NCBI GenBank assembly: GCA_963528625.1 | Contig: CAURVQ010000011.1 | Span: forward strand, 1-31,626 | Length of the DNA: 31,626 nt | Direction: 5' to 3' | From: CALHVR01 sp963528625 | GTDB lineage: Bacteria; Fusobacteriota; Fusobacteriia; Fusobacteriales; Leptotrichiaceae | Shown here: positions 7,665 to 14,984 of the stretch, piece by piece | Layout: every line of letters begins with the position of its first letter | Numbering within the stretch: the stretch's first letter is position 1 | Translations under genes and position numbers: made by a program | The notes under the pieces: generated by a model | The model's database searches: none | The model's input: only the letters and a program-made list of their open reading frames with translations | Told to the model about the DNA's origin: nothing

Positions 7665-8087
7665 ATGAGTATAAAGAGAGAGAAAATCATCCGTTTATGG
7701 TTTAAAATGTGGGTTACACAACAAGATTTAGGAATAGATGATATTTTTTTAGATAATATAATTTATATTGAGAGTTGGTGTCCTAAGTATGAAAATCGTC
7801 AAACAGTAAAGCATTGGTTTAATGAGTGGAATACAAGGGGAAAAGTACTTGCATGGGATATAAAACAATTTTTTCATAAAGATAATCAAACTATTGTAGA
7901 ATGGCACTTCAAATGTAAAATGAATGAGGAGAAAGTTGAAGAGTTTGATGGCATCTCTTTGATTGATTGGACAGTCGATAATAAAATAAAAACTCTAAAA
8001 GAATTTAGCTGTAGTTGTAATAATTATAATCCTTACAAAGAAAGTAAAACTCCATTATTTAGAGATGTAAAAGTAAATAGTTTTTAA
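7665..8087 (+). CDS. NTF2/SnoaL-like protein of unknown function
   Basis: A 140-residue cytoplasmic protein that looks like the NTF2/SnoaL cone fold: an N-terminal helix (REKIIRLWFKMWV), then alternating helices and strands rich in Trp, ending with a strand around FDGISLIDWTVDNKIKTLKEF. The C-terminal part has a CSC pair. Members of this fold are mostly uncharacterised binding proteins or small enzymes, so no function is assigned. It starts 32 bases after mreB with a weak Shine-Dalgarno (AAGGAT), and it marks the left edge of an accessory, partly decayed region. Confidence 0.6.
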   Translation: MSIKREKIIRLWFKMWVTQQDLGIDDIFLDNIIYIESWCPKYENRQTVKHWFNEWNTRGKVLAWDIKQFFHKDNQTIVEWHFKCKMNEEKVEEFDGISLIDWTVDNKIKTLKEFSCSCNNYNPYKESKTPLFRDVKVNSF

Positions 8088-8144
8088 GAAGAGTACCATG
8101 GATGAATATTGGTCTAATGATGGCTTGGCACTAGAATGGTAAAT

Positions 8145-8232
8145 AACAAAAACTGATAAAGAAATAGACAGAATGATATATGAGCTTTATGGGTTGAGTG
8201 ATGATGAAATAAAAGTTGTAGAAGAGAGTTGA
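8145..8232 (+). pseudogene. C-terminal remnant of a DNA methylase/restriction enzyme, copy 1
   Basis: After an in-frame stop the frame reads ITKTDKEIDRMIYELYGLSD followed by DEIKVVEES and TGA at 8230-8232. The pattern of EID, a hydrophobic pair, YELYGLS-D/E-EEI and a short end is how many class I N6-adenine methylases and combined restriction-methylase proteins finish. Nothing of the catalytic domain remains nearby. A second, similar tail is at 8499-8564. Confidence 0.6.
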
Positions 8233-8269
8233 TAACACTTTTAGATTAAATTTTAATTAAAGTCGTTTT

Positions 8270-8490
8270 TGTCTTGACAGATAGCTTAATTTTGCAGCGT
8301 GCAAAAGCTCTTTCATACTTTTGGCGTCCCAAAAGTATGGCAAAAAGACTGAGTGCCGACGTTTTCTTGCTAAGCTCATACGCTCCATCGTTTTGTGAAA
8401 ATCAAAAAACTCAAATTCGCTTCTGCGTAAGCTCGTTTTCAGACAATGATTTTCACATGAACTCAGTCGCTATTCGCTAAGTCAAAAACG
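8270..8490. repeat. GC-richer, palindrome-rich element, candidate dispersed repeat
   Basis: This stretch is about 40 percent G+C, against well under 30 percent around it, and is packed with inverted repeats. These are TTTTGCA/TGCAAAA at 8290-8296 and 8300-8306; a perfect 11-bp hairpin at 8314-8324 and 8329-8339 with a CGTC loop; and a nested pair with outer arms GACTGAGT (8347-8354) and ACTCAGTC (8461-8468) and inner 11-bp arms at 8394-8404 and 8447-8457. A 68-codon open frame runs through it but has no family features or ribosome binding site. It lies exactly between the two methylase-tail copies. It may be a miniature mobile element or a structured RNA; neither is proven. Confidence 0.5.
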
Positions 8491-8498
8491 TATGGCAC

Positions 8499-8564
8499 TG
8501 GGAAAAAGAGGGAAGATTTTATAGGTTAAGTGAAGAAGAGATTAAGGTAATTGAAGAGAGTTGA
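8499..8564 (+). pseudogene. C-terminal remnant of a DNA methylase/restriction enzyme, copy 2
   Basis: The frame WEKEGRFYRLSEEEIKVIEES ends with TGA at 8562-8564. It matches the last 15 or so codons of the remnant at 8145-8232, and the DNA after the stop codon (GATAAC) is shared as well. The two are diverged copies of the same gene end. No start or catalytic region is present. Confidence 0.55.
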
Positions 8565-8578
8565 TAACTCTCTTTTTT
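8556..8578 (+). terminator. Intrinsic terminator overlapping the methylase-tail stop codon
   Basis: GAGAGTT (8556-8562), GAT, AACTCTC (8566-8572), then six T. The first copy (8224-8243) keeps a degenerate version of the same hairpin. Confidence 0.8.
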
Positions 8579-8672
8579 AGAATAAATATTTTTATTATTT
8601 ATGAGTTTATGTAAGTCTGTGTTATAATAATAAAAAATATATTTCATAAAAGTATGACACTTTGAGTTTGAA

Positions 8673-8700
8673 ATTATATTACTTACAAAAGTAATATAAT
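8673..8700. promoter_or_regulatory. Perfect 12-bp palindrome next to the DUF1016 promoter
   Basis: Arms 8673-8684 and 8689-8700 are perfect inverted repeats with an ACAA centre. Two weaker outer arm pairs enclose it: TGAGT 8663-8667 with ACTCA 8710-8714, and AAGTAT 8650-8655 with ATACTT 8715-8720. There is no T run, so it is not a terminator. It ends one base before the -35, where a repressor operator would sit. An upstream extended -10 (TGT plus TATAAT, 8620-8628) could also transcribe through it. Confidence 0.5.
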
Positions 8701-8701
8701 A

Positions 8702-8730
8702 TTGAATACACTCAATACTTATGGTACAAT
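8702..8730 (+). promoter_or_regulatory. Promoter of the DUF1016 nuclease gene
   Basis: TTGAAT at 8702-8707, 17-base spacer, TACAAT at 8725-8730, with an extended -10 TGG at 8722-8724. Confidence 0.65.
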
Positions 8731-8766
8731 AATTAAAATCATAATAAATAAAGAGGTGGGAGCTAC

Positions 8767-9792
8767 ATGAATAATGAAATAGATAAAATTCATAAAGATG
8801 TATATAGCAGTATTAAAGAATTGATGGATAATGCAAGAAATAGAGTTGCAAGAGAAGTTAATAATATCCTTATTGAAACTTACTGGGAGATTGGGCGAAT
8901 TATCGTAGAAGAAGAGCAAGGAAATTCTGATAGAGCTGAGTATGGGAAACAGTTAATAACAGATTTATCAAAGAAACTAACAAAAGAATATGGCAAGGGA
9001 TTTTCAAAATCTAACTTGTTTAATATGAGAAATTTCTATTTATGTTTTCCAATTTTCCAGACGGTGTCTGGAAAATTAAGTTGGTCGCATTATTGCGAAC
9101 TGCTTTCTATAAGCGATGAGAAGAAAAGAAGTTTTTATGAAAAAGAAACGATAAGTGCAAATTGGTCTGTAAGAGAGTTAAAAAGGCAGATAAAAACATC
9201 ACTTTTTGAAAGACTTTTGCTTTCATCAGGAGATGAAAATAAAAAAAAGGTATTAGAGTTAGCCTTAAATGGAAATGAAATAAATAAGGCAAGTGATGTT
9301 GTGAAAGATCCTTATGTATTTGAATTTTTAGGACTACCTGAAGAAAAAGTGGTTATGGAAAGTGATTTAGAAAAAGCCTTAATAACTCATATTGAAAAAT
9401 TTTTACTTGAACTTGGAAAGGGCTTTATGTATGTTGGTTCTCAGCAAAGGGTAACACTTGGAAATACCCATTATTATGTTGATATGGTATTTTATAACAA
9501 GATACTTAAGTGCTATGTTTTGATTGAGTTAAAAACAGGAAAGCTAATGCCGGAAGCAGTCGGCCAAATCAATATGTATCTTAACTACTATAAGACGGAA
9601 GTTAATGACGATATAGATAATGAACCGATTGGAATTATACTTTGTACTGATAAGGATAGTATACAGGCAGAATATGCACTTGGCAGTTTGTCTAATAAGA
9701 TATTTGCTTCTAAATACACTTTATATATTCCTGATAGAGAATTATTAGAAGAACAAGTTGAAAGAGTTTTAAATAGTTACAAGAAAAAATAA
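8767..9792 (+). CDS. DUF1016 (YhcG-like) PD-(D/E)XK nuclease family protein
   Basis: A 341-residue two-domain protein of the DUF1016/YhcG family. The N-terminal part (residues 10-140) is a helical, winged-helix-like module with the conserved TYWEIGRIIVEEEQ and YGKQLITDLS stretches. The C-terminal part is a PD-(D/E)XK nuclease fold: Asp239 in YYVDMVF, Glu254 and Lys256 in VLIELKTGKL, and Gln267 in AVGQINMYLNYY, all intact. Such proteins are often found beside type I restriction systems and in other mobile or defence loci, and their biological target is mostly unknown. It has its own promoter with a palindrome at the -35. Methylase-tail remnants lie upstream and a broken transposase downstream, suggesting a relic of a horizontally acquired defence locus. 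Confidence 0.9.
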   Translation: MNNEIDKIHKDVYSSIKELMDNARNRVAREVNNILIETYWEIGRIIVEEEQGNSDRAEYGKQLITDLSKKLTKEYGKGFSKSNLFNMRNFYLCFPIFQTVSGKLSWSHYCELLSISDEKKRSFYEKETISANWSVRELKRQIKTSLFERLLLSSGDENKKKVLELALNGNEINKASDVVKDPYVFEFLGLPEEKVVMESDLEKALITHIEKFLLELGKGFMYVGSQQRVTLGNTHYYVDMVFYNKILKCYVLIELKTGKLMPEAVGQINMYLNYYKTEVNDDIDNEPIGIILCTDKDSIQAEYALGSLSNKIFASKYTLYIPDRELLEEQVERVLNSYKKK

Positions 9793-9798
9793 AGTCAA

Positions 9799-9828
9799 TT
9801 GAAAATTATGCAAGAGATGTTGTACAAT
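9799..9828 (+). promoter_or_regulatory. Orphan promoter-like sequence
   Basis: TTGAAA at 9799-9804, 18-base spacer, TACAAT at 9823-9828 preceded by TG. No intact gene follows before the transposase remnant. The stretch 9829-9919 holds only an A/T-only hairpin at 9878-9901. Confidence 0.3.
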
Positions 9829-9919
9829 AGTAGAAAACAAAATAATTTATAAATGAGAGAAGTGGAGAATAAGCTGCTTTTCTTTTTTTACAAAAAGAAA
9901 ATGAGTGATAACAAAAAAT

Positions 9920-10165
9920 ACTATTATCTTAAGCTAAAGGAAGCGAAGATAAAATATAAGAAGCCGTGCGTATTCACCGTGGCAAAATGGGATAGTAGAG
10001 AGAAGTCATAGATTAGATAGTAAATTTTATGAAAATAAGTGATTTTATAGTTTAAAAGCATTAAAGAGAGCAGTAAAGAAATATTGTAGTAGATATAATG
10101 ATATATCAAGAAAAGTATTGGGGTTTAAAAGTCTAAATCAAATGATAGAAGAACTAGAAAAGTAA
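9920..10165 (+). pseudogene. Broken transposase tail, DDE type (IS3/IS481-like)
   Basis: Read across a frameshift near 9961, the text is LKEAKIKYKK, then RAYSPWQNGIVERSHRLDSK, FYENK, a TGA at 10040-10042, and FYSLKALKRAVKKYCSRYND with a final GFKSLNQMIEELEK and TAA at 10163-10165. The NG-x-VERSHR block carries the last acidic residue of the DDE triad in IS3/IS481-type transposases. With at least one frameshift, one internal stop and no N-terminal domain, it is inactive. No terminal inverted repeats were found around it. Confidence 0.7.
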
Positions 10166-10241
10166 CTGATTAAATAAAGCATAATTTTTTGCATATCATT
10201 TATATCTATAGACATTGCAAATTACAGTTATTTTATAATAC

Positions 10242-10270
10242 TTGAAAAAATTTAAAAATAGGAGTATAAT
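10242..10270 (+). promoter_or_regulatory. Promoter of the atp operon
   Basis: TTGAAA at 10242-10247, 17-base spacer, TATAAT at 10265-10270. It lies 58 bases before the atpB start, which follows a GAGGAGGTG ribosome binding site. Confidence 0.8.
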
Positions 10271-10328
10271 GAAAAACAGAGTTGATTAATTCTCTTTATA
10301 CTTAAAAACTGAGAGGAGGTGTAAAGAA

Positions 10329-11264
10329 ATGAAGAAATTAAGGATTGGAATAGTTTTTTTAGTAATCTTAACTATAGTTGTAAATTTATTACTAGCATTA
10401 GTTAGTAAAGTGTTACCAGTTAGATTTGTAATGCCGGAAGGGTTAGTAGAACCGGCAAGAGAATTTAATTTTTTGGTAGGAAATATTAATTTTACAATAA
10501 ATCAAACGGTATTAAATACTTGGGTACTTATGATATTAATAATGCTTATAGTTTTATTTGGTACAAAAGATATAGGAAAAACAAAAGACAAAGCATTGAG
10601 AGATCCATCAAAGTTACAAGTAATAATGGAAGAATATTATAAATTTATTGAAAAAACTTTTTTAGTAACTTATGGTGATAAAAAGAAAGAATATGTTGGA
10701 TTTTTCTCAGCATTATTCGCAATAATTTTATTTTCAAATTTAAGTTTATTTTTGTTCCCTTTCATTGTAATTTTAACAAAAGGAGAACATGGACTTGAAA
10801 TGCACCATTTCTTCAGGACACCAACAGCAGATCCTAACACCACAATTGGTTTAGCTTTAGTAGTTTTAATAGTATCAACTATAGCTGCAATAAAAGGAGC
10901 TGGAGCAAAAAAATATTTTAAAAGTTACATTGAACCGATGTGGTTTATGTTACCATTAAATATTGTAGAAAAAATTTCAAGTGTATTAAATACATCAATG
11001 AGATTGTTTGGAAATATGTTGGCAGGATTAGTAATAGCAGGATTGTTATACAGTTTAGTAGGTAGAACATTACTAGAAACAGCAACAAAAAATGCTGTAG
11101 ATGGTTTGTTTTCATTTTCAGTAGGGTGGCCTATGGTTTTACAACTTTATCTTGACTTATTTGTAGGTATCATTCAAGCATTTGTATTTACAATATTGTC
11201 GTCAGTTTATGTGTCAGAATCATTAGCTATGGGGAATGTAGAGGAAGAACCAATAAAAGAATAA
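10329..11264 (+). CDS. atpB: ATP synthase F0 subunit a
   Basis: A 311-residue polytopic membrane protein, the stator half of the ion channel. The key arginine is Arg225 in NTSMRLFGNMLAG. The last helices (WPMVLQLYLDLFVGIIQAFVF) form the ion access path facing the c ring. The first hydrophobic segment (residues 7-29) precedes a long loop. It is longer than the E. coli protein, partly from that N-terminal extension. It is the first gene of the operon; no atpI precedes it. Confidence 0.96.
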   Translation: MKKLRIGIVFLVILTIVVNLLLALVSKVLPVRFVMPEGLVEPAREFNFLVGNINFTINQTVLNTWVLMILIMLIVLFGTKDIGKTKDKALRDPSKLQVIMEEYYKFIEKTFLVTYGDKKKEYVGFFSALFAIILFSNLSLFLFPFIVILTKGEHGLEMHHFFRTPTADPNTTIGLALVVLIVSTIAAIKGAGAKKYFKSYIEPMWFMLPLNIVEKISSVLNTSMRLFGNMLAGLVIAGLLYSLVGRTLLETATKNAVDGLFSFSVGWPMVLQLYLDLFVGIIQAFVFTILSSVYVSESLAMGNVEEEPIKE

Positions 11265-11281
11265 AATTTAGGAGGATAAAA

Positions 11282-11518
11282 ATGGAAGGATTAGTACAAG
11301 CAGCAGCATTATTAGGAGCAGGAATAGCAGCAATAGGTGGAGCAGGAGCAGGAGTAGGACAAGGGATAGCAACTGGATATGCAGTTGAAGCAATATCAAG
11401 ACAGCCAGAAGCTAAGGCAGATATTATGCAAACATTAATAACAGGATTGGCAATTACAGAGTCATCAGCAATTTATGCATTAGTAATCGCATTCTTATTA
11501 ATTTTCTTAAAAGGATAA
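11282..11518 (+). CDS. atpE: ATP synthase F0 subunit c, Na+-type
   Basis: A 78-residue hairpin of two membrane helices joined by the polar RQPEA loop (residues 40-44). The ion carboxylate is Glu60 in the second helix. Around it are Gln27 in helix 1 and Ser61, Ser62 and Tyr65 in helix 2, matching the Gln-Glu-Ser plus Tyr set that coordinates Na+ in the Ilyobacter tartaricus c ring. Proton-type c subunits usually lack this set, so the enzyme is predicted to be Na+-coupled. The helix 1 glycine repeats (GGAGAGVGQG) allow tight ring packing. AGGAGG sits just upstream. Confidence 0.95.
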   Translation: MEGLVQAAALLGAGIAAIGGAGAGVGQGIATGYAVEAISRQPEAKADIMQTLITGLAITESSAIYALVIAFLLIFLKG

Positions 11519-11545
11519 TAACTAAAAATATAGGAGTGAAAATAA

Positions 11546-12031
11546 ATGGAAAGTTCAAAATTAGTAAATATAGATTTTTCTATGGCTATACAAATAATAA
11601 ACTTCTTAATTTTAGTGTTATTTTTTAATAAATTTTTTGCAAAAAAAATAGGGAAATTATTAGAGGATAGAAAAGATTTAGCTTTATCTGAAATGAAAAT
11701 GGTTCAAGAAGAATATTCAAAATTAGAAGAGCAAAAAAAATTAGCTGAAAGACTTAAAACTGAATCAAGAAGAAGAGCAAATGATATTCTTATAAAGTCA
11801 GAAGAACAAGCTGATGCTAAAAAAGATCAAATAATTTCTTCTGCTATGATGAATAGAGAAAGAATGATGAGAAAAGCAGAAGTTGACATTGAAAAAATGC
11901 GAACAAAAGCTAGATTGGAATTAGAGCAAGAAGTTGGAAAAATGGCTGTAGAATTAGCTGAAAAAATTGTTATGAAAAATATAAAAGAAAAACAAGATGA
12001 AATAATAGATGATTTTATCGAGAAAATATAG
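11546..12031 (+). CDS. atpF: ATP synthase F0 subunit b
   Basis: A 161-residue peripheral stalk subunit. One membrane helix near the N-terminus (residues 11-30) is followed by a long, highly charged coiled coil rich in Lys, Glu and Met, which links the membrane part to the F1 head and delta. Length and layout are normal for a single b-type subunit; no b' paralogue is present. It lies 27 bases after atpE with a GGAG ribosome binding site. Confidence 0.93.
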   Translation: MESSKLVNIDFSMAIQIINFLILVLFFNKFFAKKIGKLLEDRKDLALSEMKMVQEEYSKLEEQKKLAERLKTESRRRANDILIKSEEQADAKKDQIISSAMMNRERMMRKAEVDIEKMRTKARLELEQEVGKMAVELAEKIVMKNIKEKQDEIIDDFIEKI

Positions 12032-12040
12032 GTGAAAATG

Positions 12041-12568
12041 ATGGATAAAAATGTAATTGCAAAAAGATATGCAGTAGCAATTTTTGAAACAGCTAAAGCT
12101 AAAGGAAATATAGATGAAATAAGAGAAGCATTGAATATTTTAAATAGTAAATATTTAGAAGAAGAAGATATAAAAATATTTTTCACAAATCCGATAATAA
12201 CAAATGAGGAAAAAAAAGTTTTTTTAAATAAAATGTTTCCATTTTTAGGAGAAGATGCACAAAATGTTTTAAATTATGTTGTGTCTAAAGATAGAATTGA
12301 ATATATTTCTTTAATTAGAAATAATTTTTTAAATGAAGTTTATAAAGAAGAAGGTAAATTACCTGTAATTGCGGTATTTGCCAAAGAACTTTCAGAAAGC
12401 CAAAAAAATAAATTGATAAAAAAATTAGAGGAAAAATATAGAAAAAAAATAGTCTTGAATCTTGAAGTAGATGAAAGTATCATTGGTGGCGGAATTTTGA
12501 AAATAGGAAATAAAGTTATAGATGGTTCAATAAAACATCAACTGGAAGATATGAAGAGAATGTTTTAA
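12041..12568 (+). CDS. atpH: ATP synthase F1 subunit delta
   Basis: A 175-residue delta subunit that fastens the b stalk to the top of the alpha3beta3 head. IAKRYAVAIFETAK at the start and the C-terminal DESIIGGGILKIGNKVIDGS block are family signatures. Three starts are possible: GTG 12032, ATG 12038 and ATG 12041. AGGTG at 12030-12034 gives the best spacing (six bases) to 12041. The gene begins almost on the atpF stop codon, so translation is probably coupled. Confidence 0.93.
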   Translation: MDKNVIAKRYAVAIFETAKAKGNIDEIREALNILNSKYLEEEDIKIFFTNPIITNEEKKVFLNKMFPFLGEDAQNVLNYVVSKDRIEYISLIRNNFLNEVYKEEGKLPVIAVFAKELSESQKNKLIKKLEEKYRKKIVLNLEVDESIIGGGILKIGNKVIDGSIKHQLEDMKRMF

Positions 12569-12586
12569 GAATGGAGGTATTTTTTC

Positions 12587-14089
12587 GTGAGAATTAAACC
12601 CGAAGAAGTAAGTAAAGTAATCCGAGAAGAAATAGAAAATTATAAAACATCTTTAAATATTTCTAATACAGGTACAGTTTTAGAAGTTGGAGATGGAATA
12701 GTTAGAATATACGGATTAAGTGAAGTAATGTCAGGAGAATTACTTGAATTTTCAAATGGAGTAATGGGAATGGCATTAAACTTAGAAGAAAATAATATAG
12801 GAGCAGTTGTTTTTGGTAACTGTAACGCTATAAAAGAGGGAAGCGAAGTAAGAGGGACAGGAAGAGTAGCAGAAGTACCAGTTGGAGAAGCGTTATTAGG
12901 GAGAGTTGTTAATGCTTTAGGAGAGCCGATAGATGGTAAAGGAAATATAGAGGCAACAAAATATTTACCGATTGAAAGAGAAGCATATGGAATAATTGAC
13001 AGAAAACCAGTAACAGAACCTATGCAAACAGGTATAAAAGCTATAGATGGAATGTTTCCAATAGGGAGAGGTCAAAGAGAACTTATTATAGGAGATAGAC
13101 AAACAGGTAAAACAGCAATAGCAATAGACACTATAATAAATCAAAAAAATAATAATGTAATTTGTGTGTATGTAGCTATAGGGCAAAAAAGGTCGACTGT
13201 TGCACAAATATATAGAAAATTAGAAGAAAAAGATGCACTAGACTATACAATAATAGTAACGGCAACAGCGTCTGAAGCAGCCTCATTACAATATATTGCA
13301 CCTTATGCAGGATCTTCAATGGCAGAATATTTTATGGAACAAGGGAAACATGTTTTAATTATTTATGATGATTTATCAAAACATGCAGTTGCTTATAGAG
13401 AAATGTCATTATTATTAAAAAGACCGCCAGGTAGGGAAGCATATCCGGGAGATGTGTTCTATTTACATTCAAGATTACTTGAAAGAGCAGCAAAACTTAG
13501 TGATGAATTAGGTGGTGGAAGTATAACAGCATTACCGATAATAGAAACACAATCTGGAGATATTGCAGCTTATATCCCAACAAATGTTATTTCAATAACA
13601 GATGGACAAATTTTCTTAGAAACAGATTTATTTAATTCAGGATTTAGACCGGCAATAAATGCAGGAGTTTCAGTTTCTAGGGTTGGAGGAGCAGCACAAA
13701 TTAAAGCGATGAAACAAGTAGCGGCAAAAGTTAAAATAGAATTAGCTCAATACACAGAATTAGTTGCGTTCTCTCAATTTGGTTCAGATTTAGATAAAGC
13801 AACAAGAGATCAACTAAATAGAGGAGCTAAAATTATGGAAGTGCTAAAACAATCGCAATATAGTCCTTACACAGTTGAAGAGCAAGTCGTGTCATTTTAT
13901 GCTGTAACAAATGGATTCTTTGATGAAATTCCAACAGAAAAAGTAAGAAAATTTGAAAATGATTTAATAAAAAATCTTGAAGGAAATAAAATTTTAGAAA
14001 TAATTAAAGAGAAAAAAGAAGTAACTGATGAATTAAAAGAGTTAATGAATGAATATATTACAGAATATAGACAAAATTATATATGGTAG
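12587..14089 (+). CDS. atpA: ATP synthase F1 subunit alpha
   Basis: A 500-residue alpha subunit carrying the non-catalytic nucleotide sites. The P-loop is GDRQTGKT at residues 169-176, and RPAINAGVSVSRVGGAAQ is the family signature with the arginine finger. Its helical C-terminal domain is complete. The start codon is GTG at 12587, nine bases after GGAGG (12573-12577). It sits in the standard order between delta and gamma. Confidence 0.97.
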   Translation: MRIKPEEVSKVIREEIENYKTSLNISNTGTVLEVGDGIVRIYGLSEVMSGELLEFSNGVMGMALNLEENNIGAVVFGNCNAIKEGSEVRGTGRVAEVPVGEALLGRVVNALGEPIDGKGNIEATKYLPIEREAYGIIDRKPVTEPMQTGIKAIDGMFPIGRGQRELIIGDRQTGKTAIAIDTIINQKNNNVICVYVAIGQKRSTVAQIYRKLEEKDALDYTIIVTATASEAASLQYIAPYAGSSMAEYFMEQGKHVLIIYDDLSKHAVAYREMSLLLKRPPGREAYPGDVFYLHSRLLERAAKLSDELGGGSITALPIIETQSGDIAAYIPTNVISITDGQIFLETDLFNSGFRPAINAGVSVSRVGGAAQIKAMKQVAAKVKIELAQYTELVAFSQFGSDLDKATRDQLNRGAKIMEVLKQSQYSPYTVEEQVVSFYAVTNGFFDEIPTEKVRKFENDLIKNLEGNKILEIIKEKKEVTDELKELMNEYITEYRQNYIW

Positions 14090-14099
14090 GTGATTATTC

Positions 14100-14966
14100 A
14101 TGGCAGGAAACATGAAAGAAATAAAAGAAAGAATAGGAAGTGTAAAAAATACAAATCAAATTACACGAGCTATGAATATTATTTCATCAACAAAATTTAA
14201 AAAATACCAAGAATTAACTTTAAATTCAAGAGAATATGCTCATACTATTGATGTTGCGTTTGACAATTTAGTAGGAAGTATGAAAAATAATAGACATATT
14301 ATTTTTGATGGTAAAAAGAAAGTAAAAAGAGTAGGAGTTATAATTATGACTTCTGATAGAGGACTTTGTGGAGCTTTTAATACTTCAACTTTAAGAAAAT
14401 TTGAAGAAATGCAAAAACAGTTTCATAAAGAAAATAAAGAAGTTTCAGTTATAGCAATTGGGAGAAAAGCAAAAGACTACTGTAAAAATAAAGGAATATT
14501 AGTTGATGCCGAGTTACATCAATTAATTCCAGAAATAATGTTTGAAAAAGGTAGAGAAATAAGTGAAAAAATTGTAGATTTATATATGGAAAATCATTAT
14601 GATGAAGTTTATTTACTTTATTCTAGATTTATTTCAGCAATAAAATATAATTTGGAAGTAGAAAAAATTCTTCCAATAAAATTAAAAAGAGAGTATTTAT
14701 CAACAAATAGAGAGTATATTTTTGAGCCTTCAGAAGGTGAAGTGTTAAGAAGATTTACTCCAAAGGCATTAAATATAAAATTATATCAAGCATTGCTTGA
14801 AAATACGGCAAGTGAGCATTCGGCAAGAATGTCGGCAATGCAACAAGCAAGTGATAATGCACAAGAAATGATAAATAAATTGACTTTAAAATATAATAGA
14901 GAAAGACAAGCAGCAATTACACAAGAATTGACGGAAATTGTCGGTGGAGCAAACGCATTAAAATAG
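14100..14966 (+). CDS. atpG: ATP synthase F1 subunit gamma
   Basis: A 288-residue central rotor shaft. The N-terminal helix (IKERIGSVKNTNQITRAMNI) and the C-terminal helix (SARMSAMQQASDNAQEMI, RQAAITQELTEIVGGANAL) form the antiparallel coiled coil turning inside the alpha3beta3 ring. TSDRGLCGAFN is the conserved block at the globular foot. It lies 10 bases after atpA and begins with ATG after AGGTGA. Confidence 0.96.
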   Translation: MAGNMKEIKERIGSVKNTNQITRAMNIISSTKFKKYQELTLNSREYAHTIDVAFDNLVGSMKNNRHIIFDGKKKVKRVGVIIMTSDRGLCGAFNTSTLRKFEEMQKQFHKENKEVSVIAIGRKAKDYCKNKGILVDAELHQLIPEIMFEKGREISEKIVDLYMENHYDEVYLLYSRFISAIKYNLEVEKILPIKLKREYLSTNREYIFEPSEGEVLRRFTPKALNIKLYQALLENTASEHSARMSAMQQASDNAQEMINKLTLKYNRERQAAITQELTEIVGGANALK

Positions 14967-14984
14967 AAAAAAGGAGGTCGAATG

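Noticed and set aside
8274..8480. 68-codon open frame in the GC-richer element
   Set aside because: No ribosome binding site at its start, no recognisable family, and its sequence is dictated by nested inverted repeats; treated as part of a repeat, not a gene.
9878..9901. 10-bp inverted repeat of A/T with one C/G as a terminator
   Set aside because: The stem is nearly all A-T, no T run follows, and no gene ends directly upstream.
9924..10109. Minus-strand 61-codon frame over the transposase remnant
   Set aside because: The plus strand carries recognisable transposase text through a frameshift; the minus frame is generic AT-rich hydrophobic sequence.
9793..10328. Complete insertion sequence with terminal inverted repeats
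   Set aside because: Only the transposase tail remains and no matching ends or target duplication were found.
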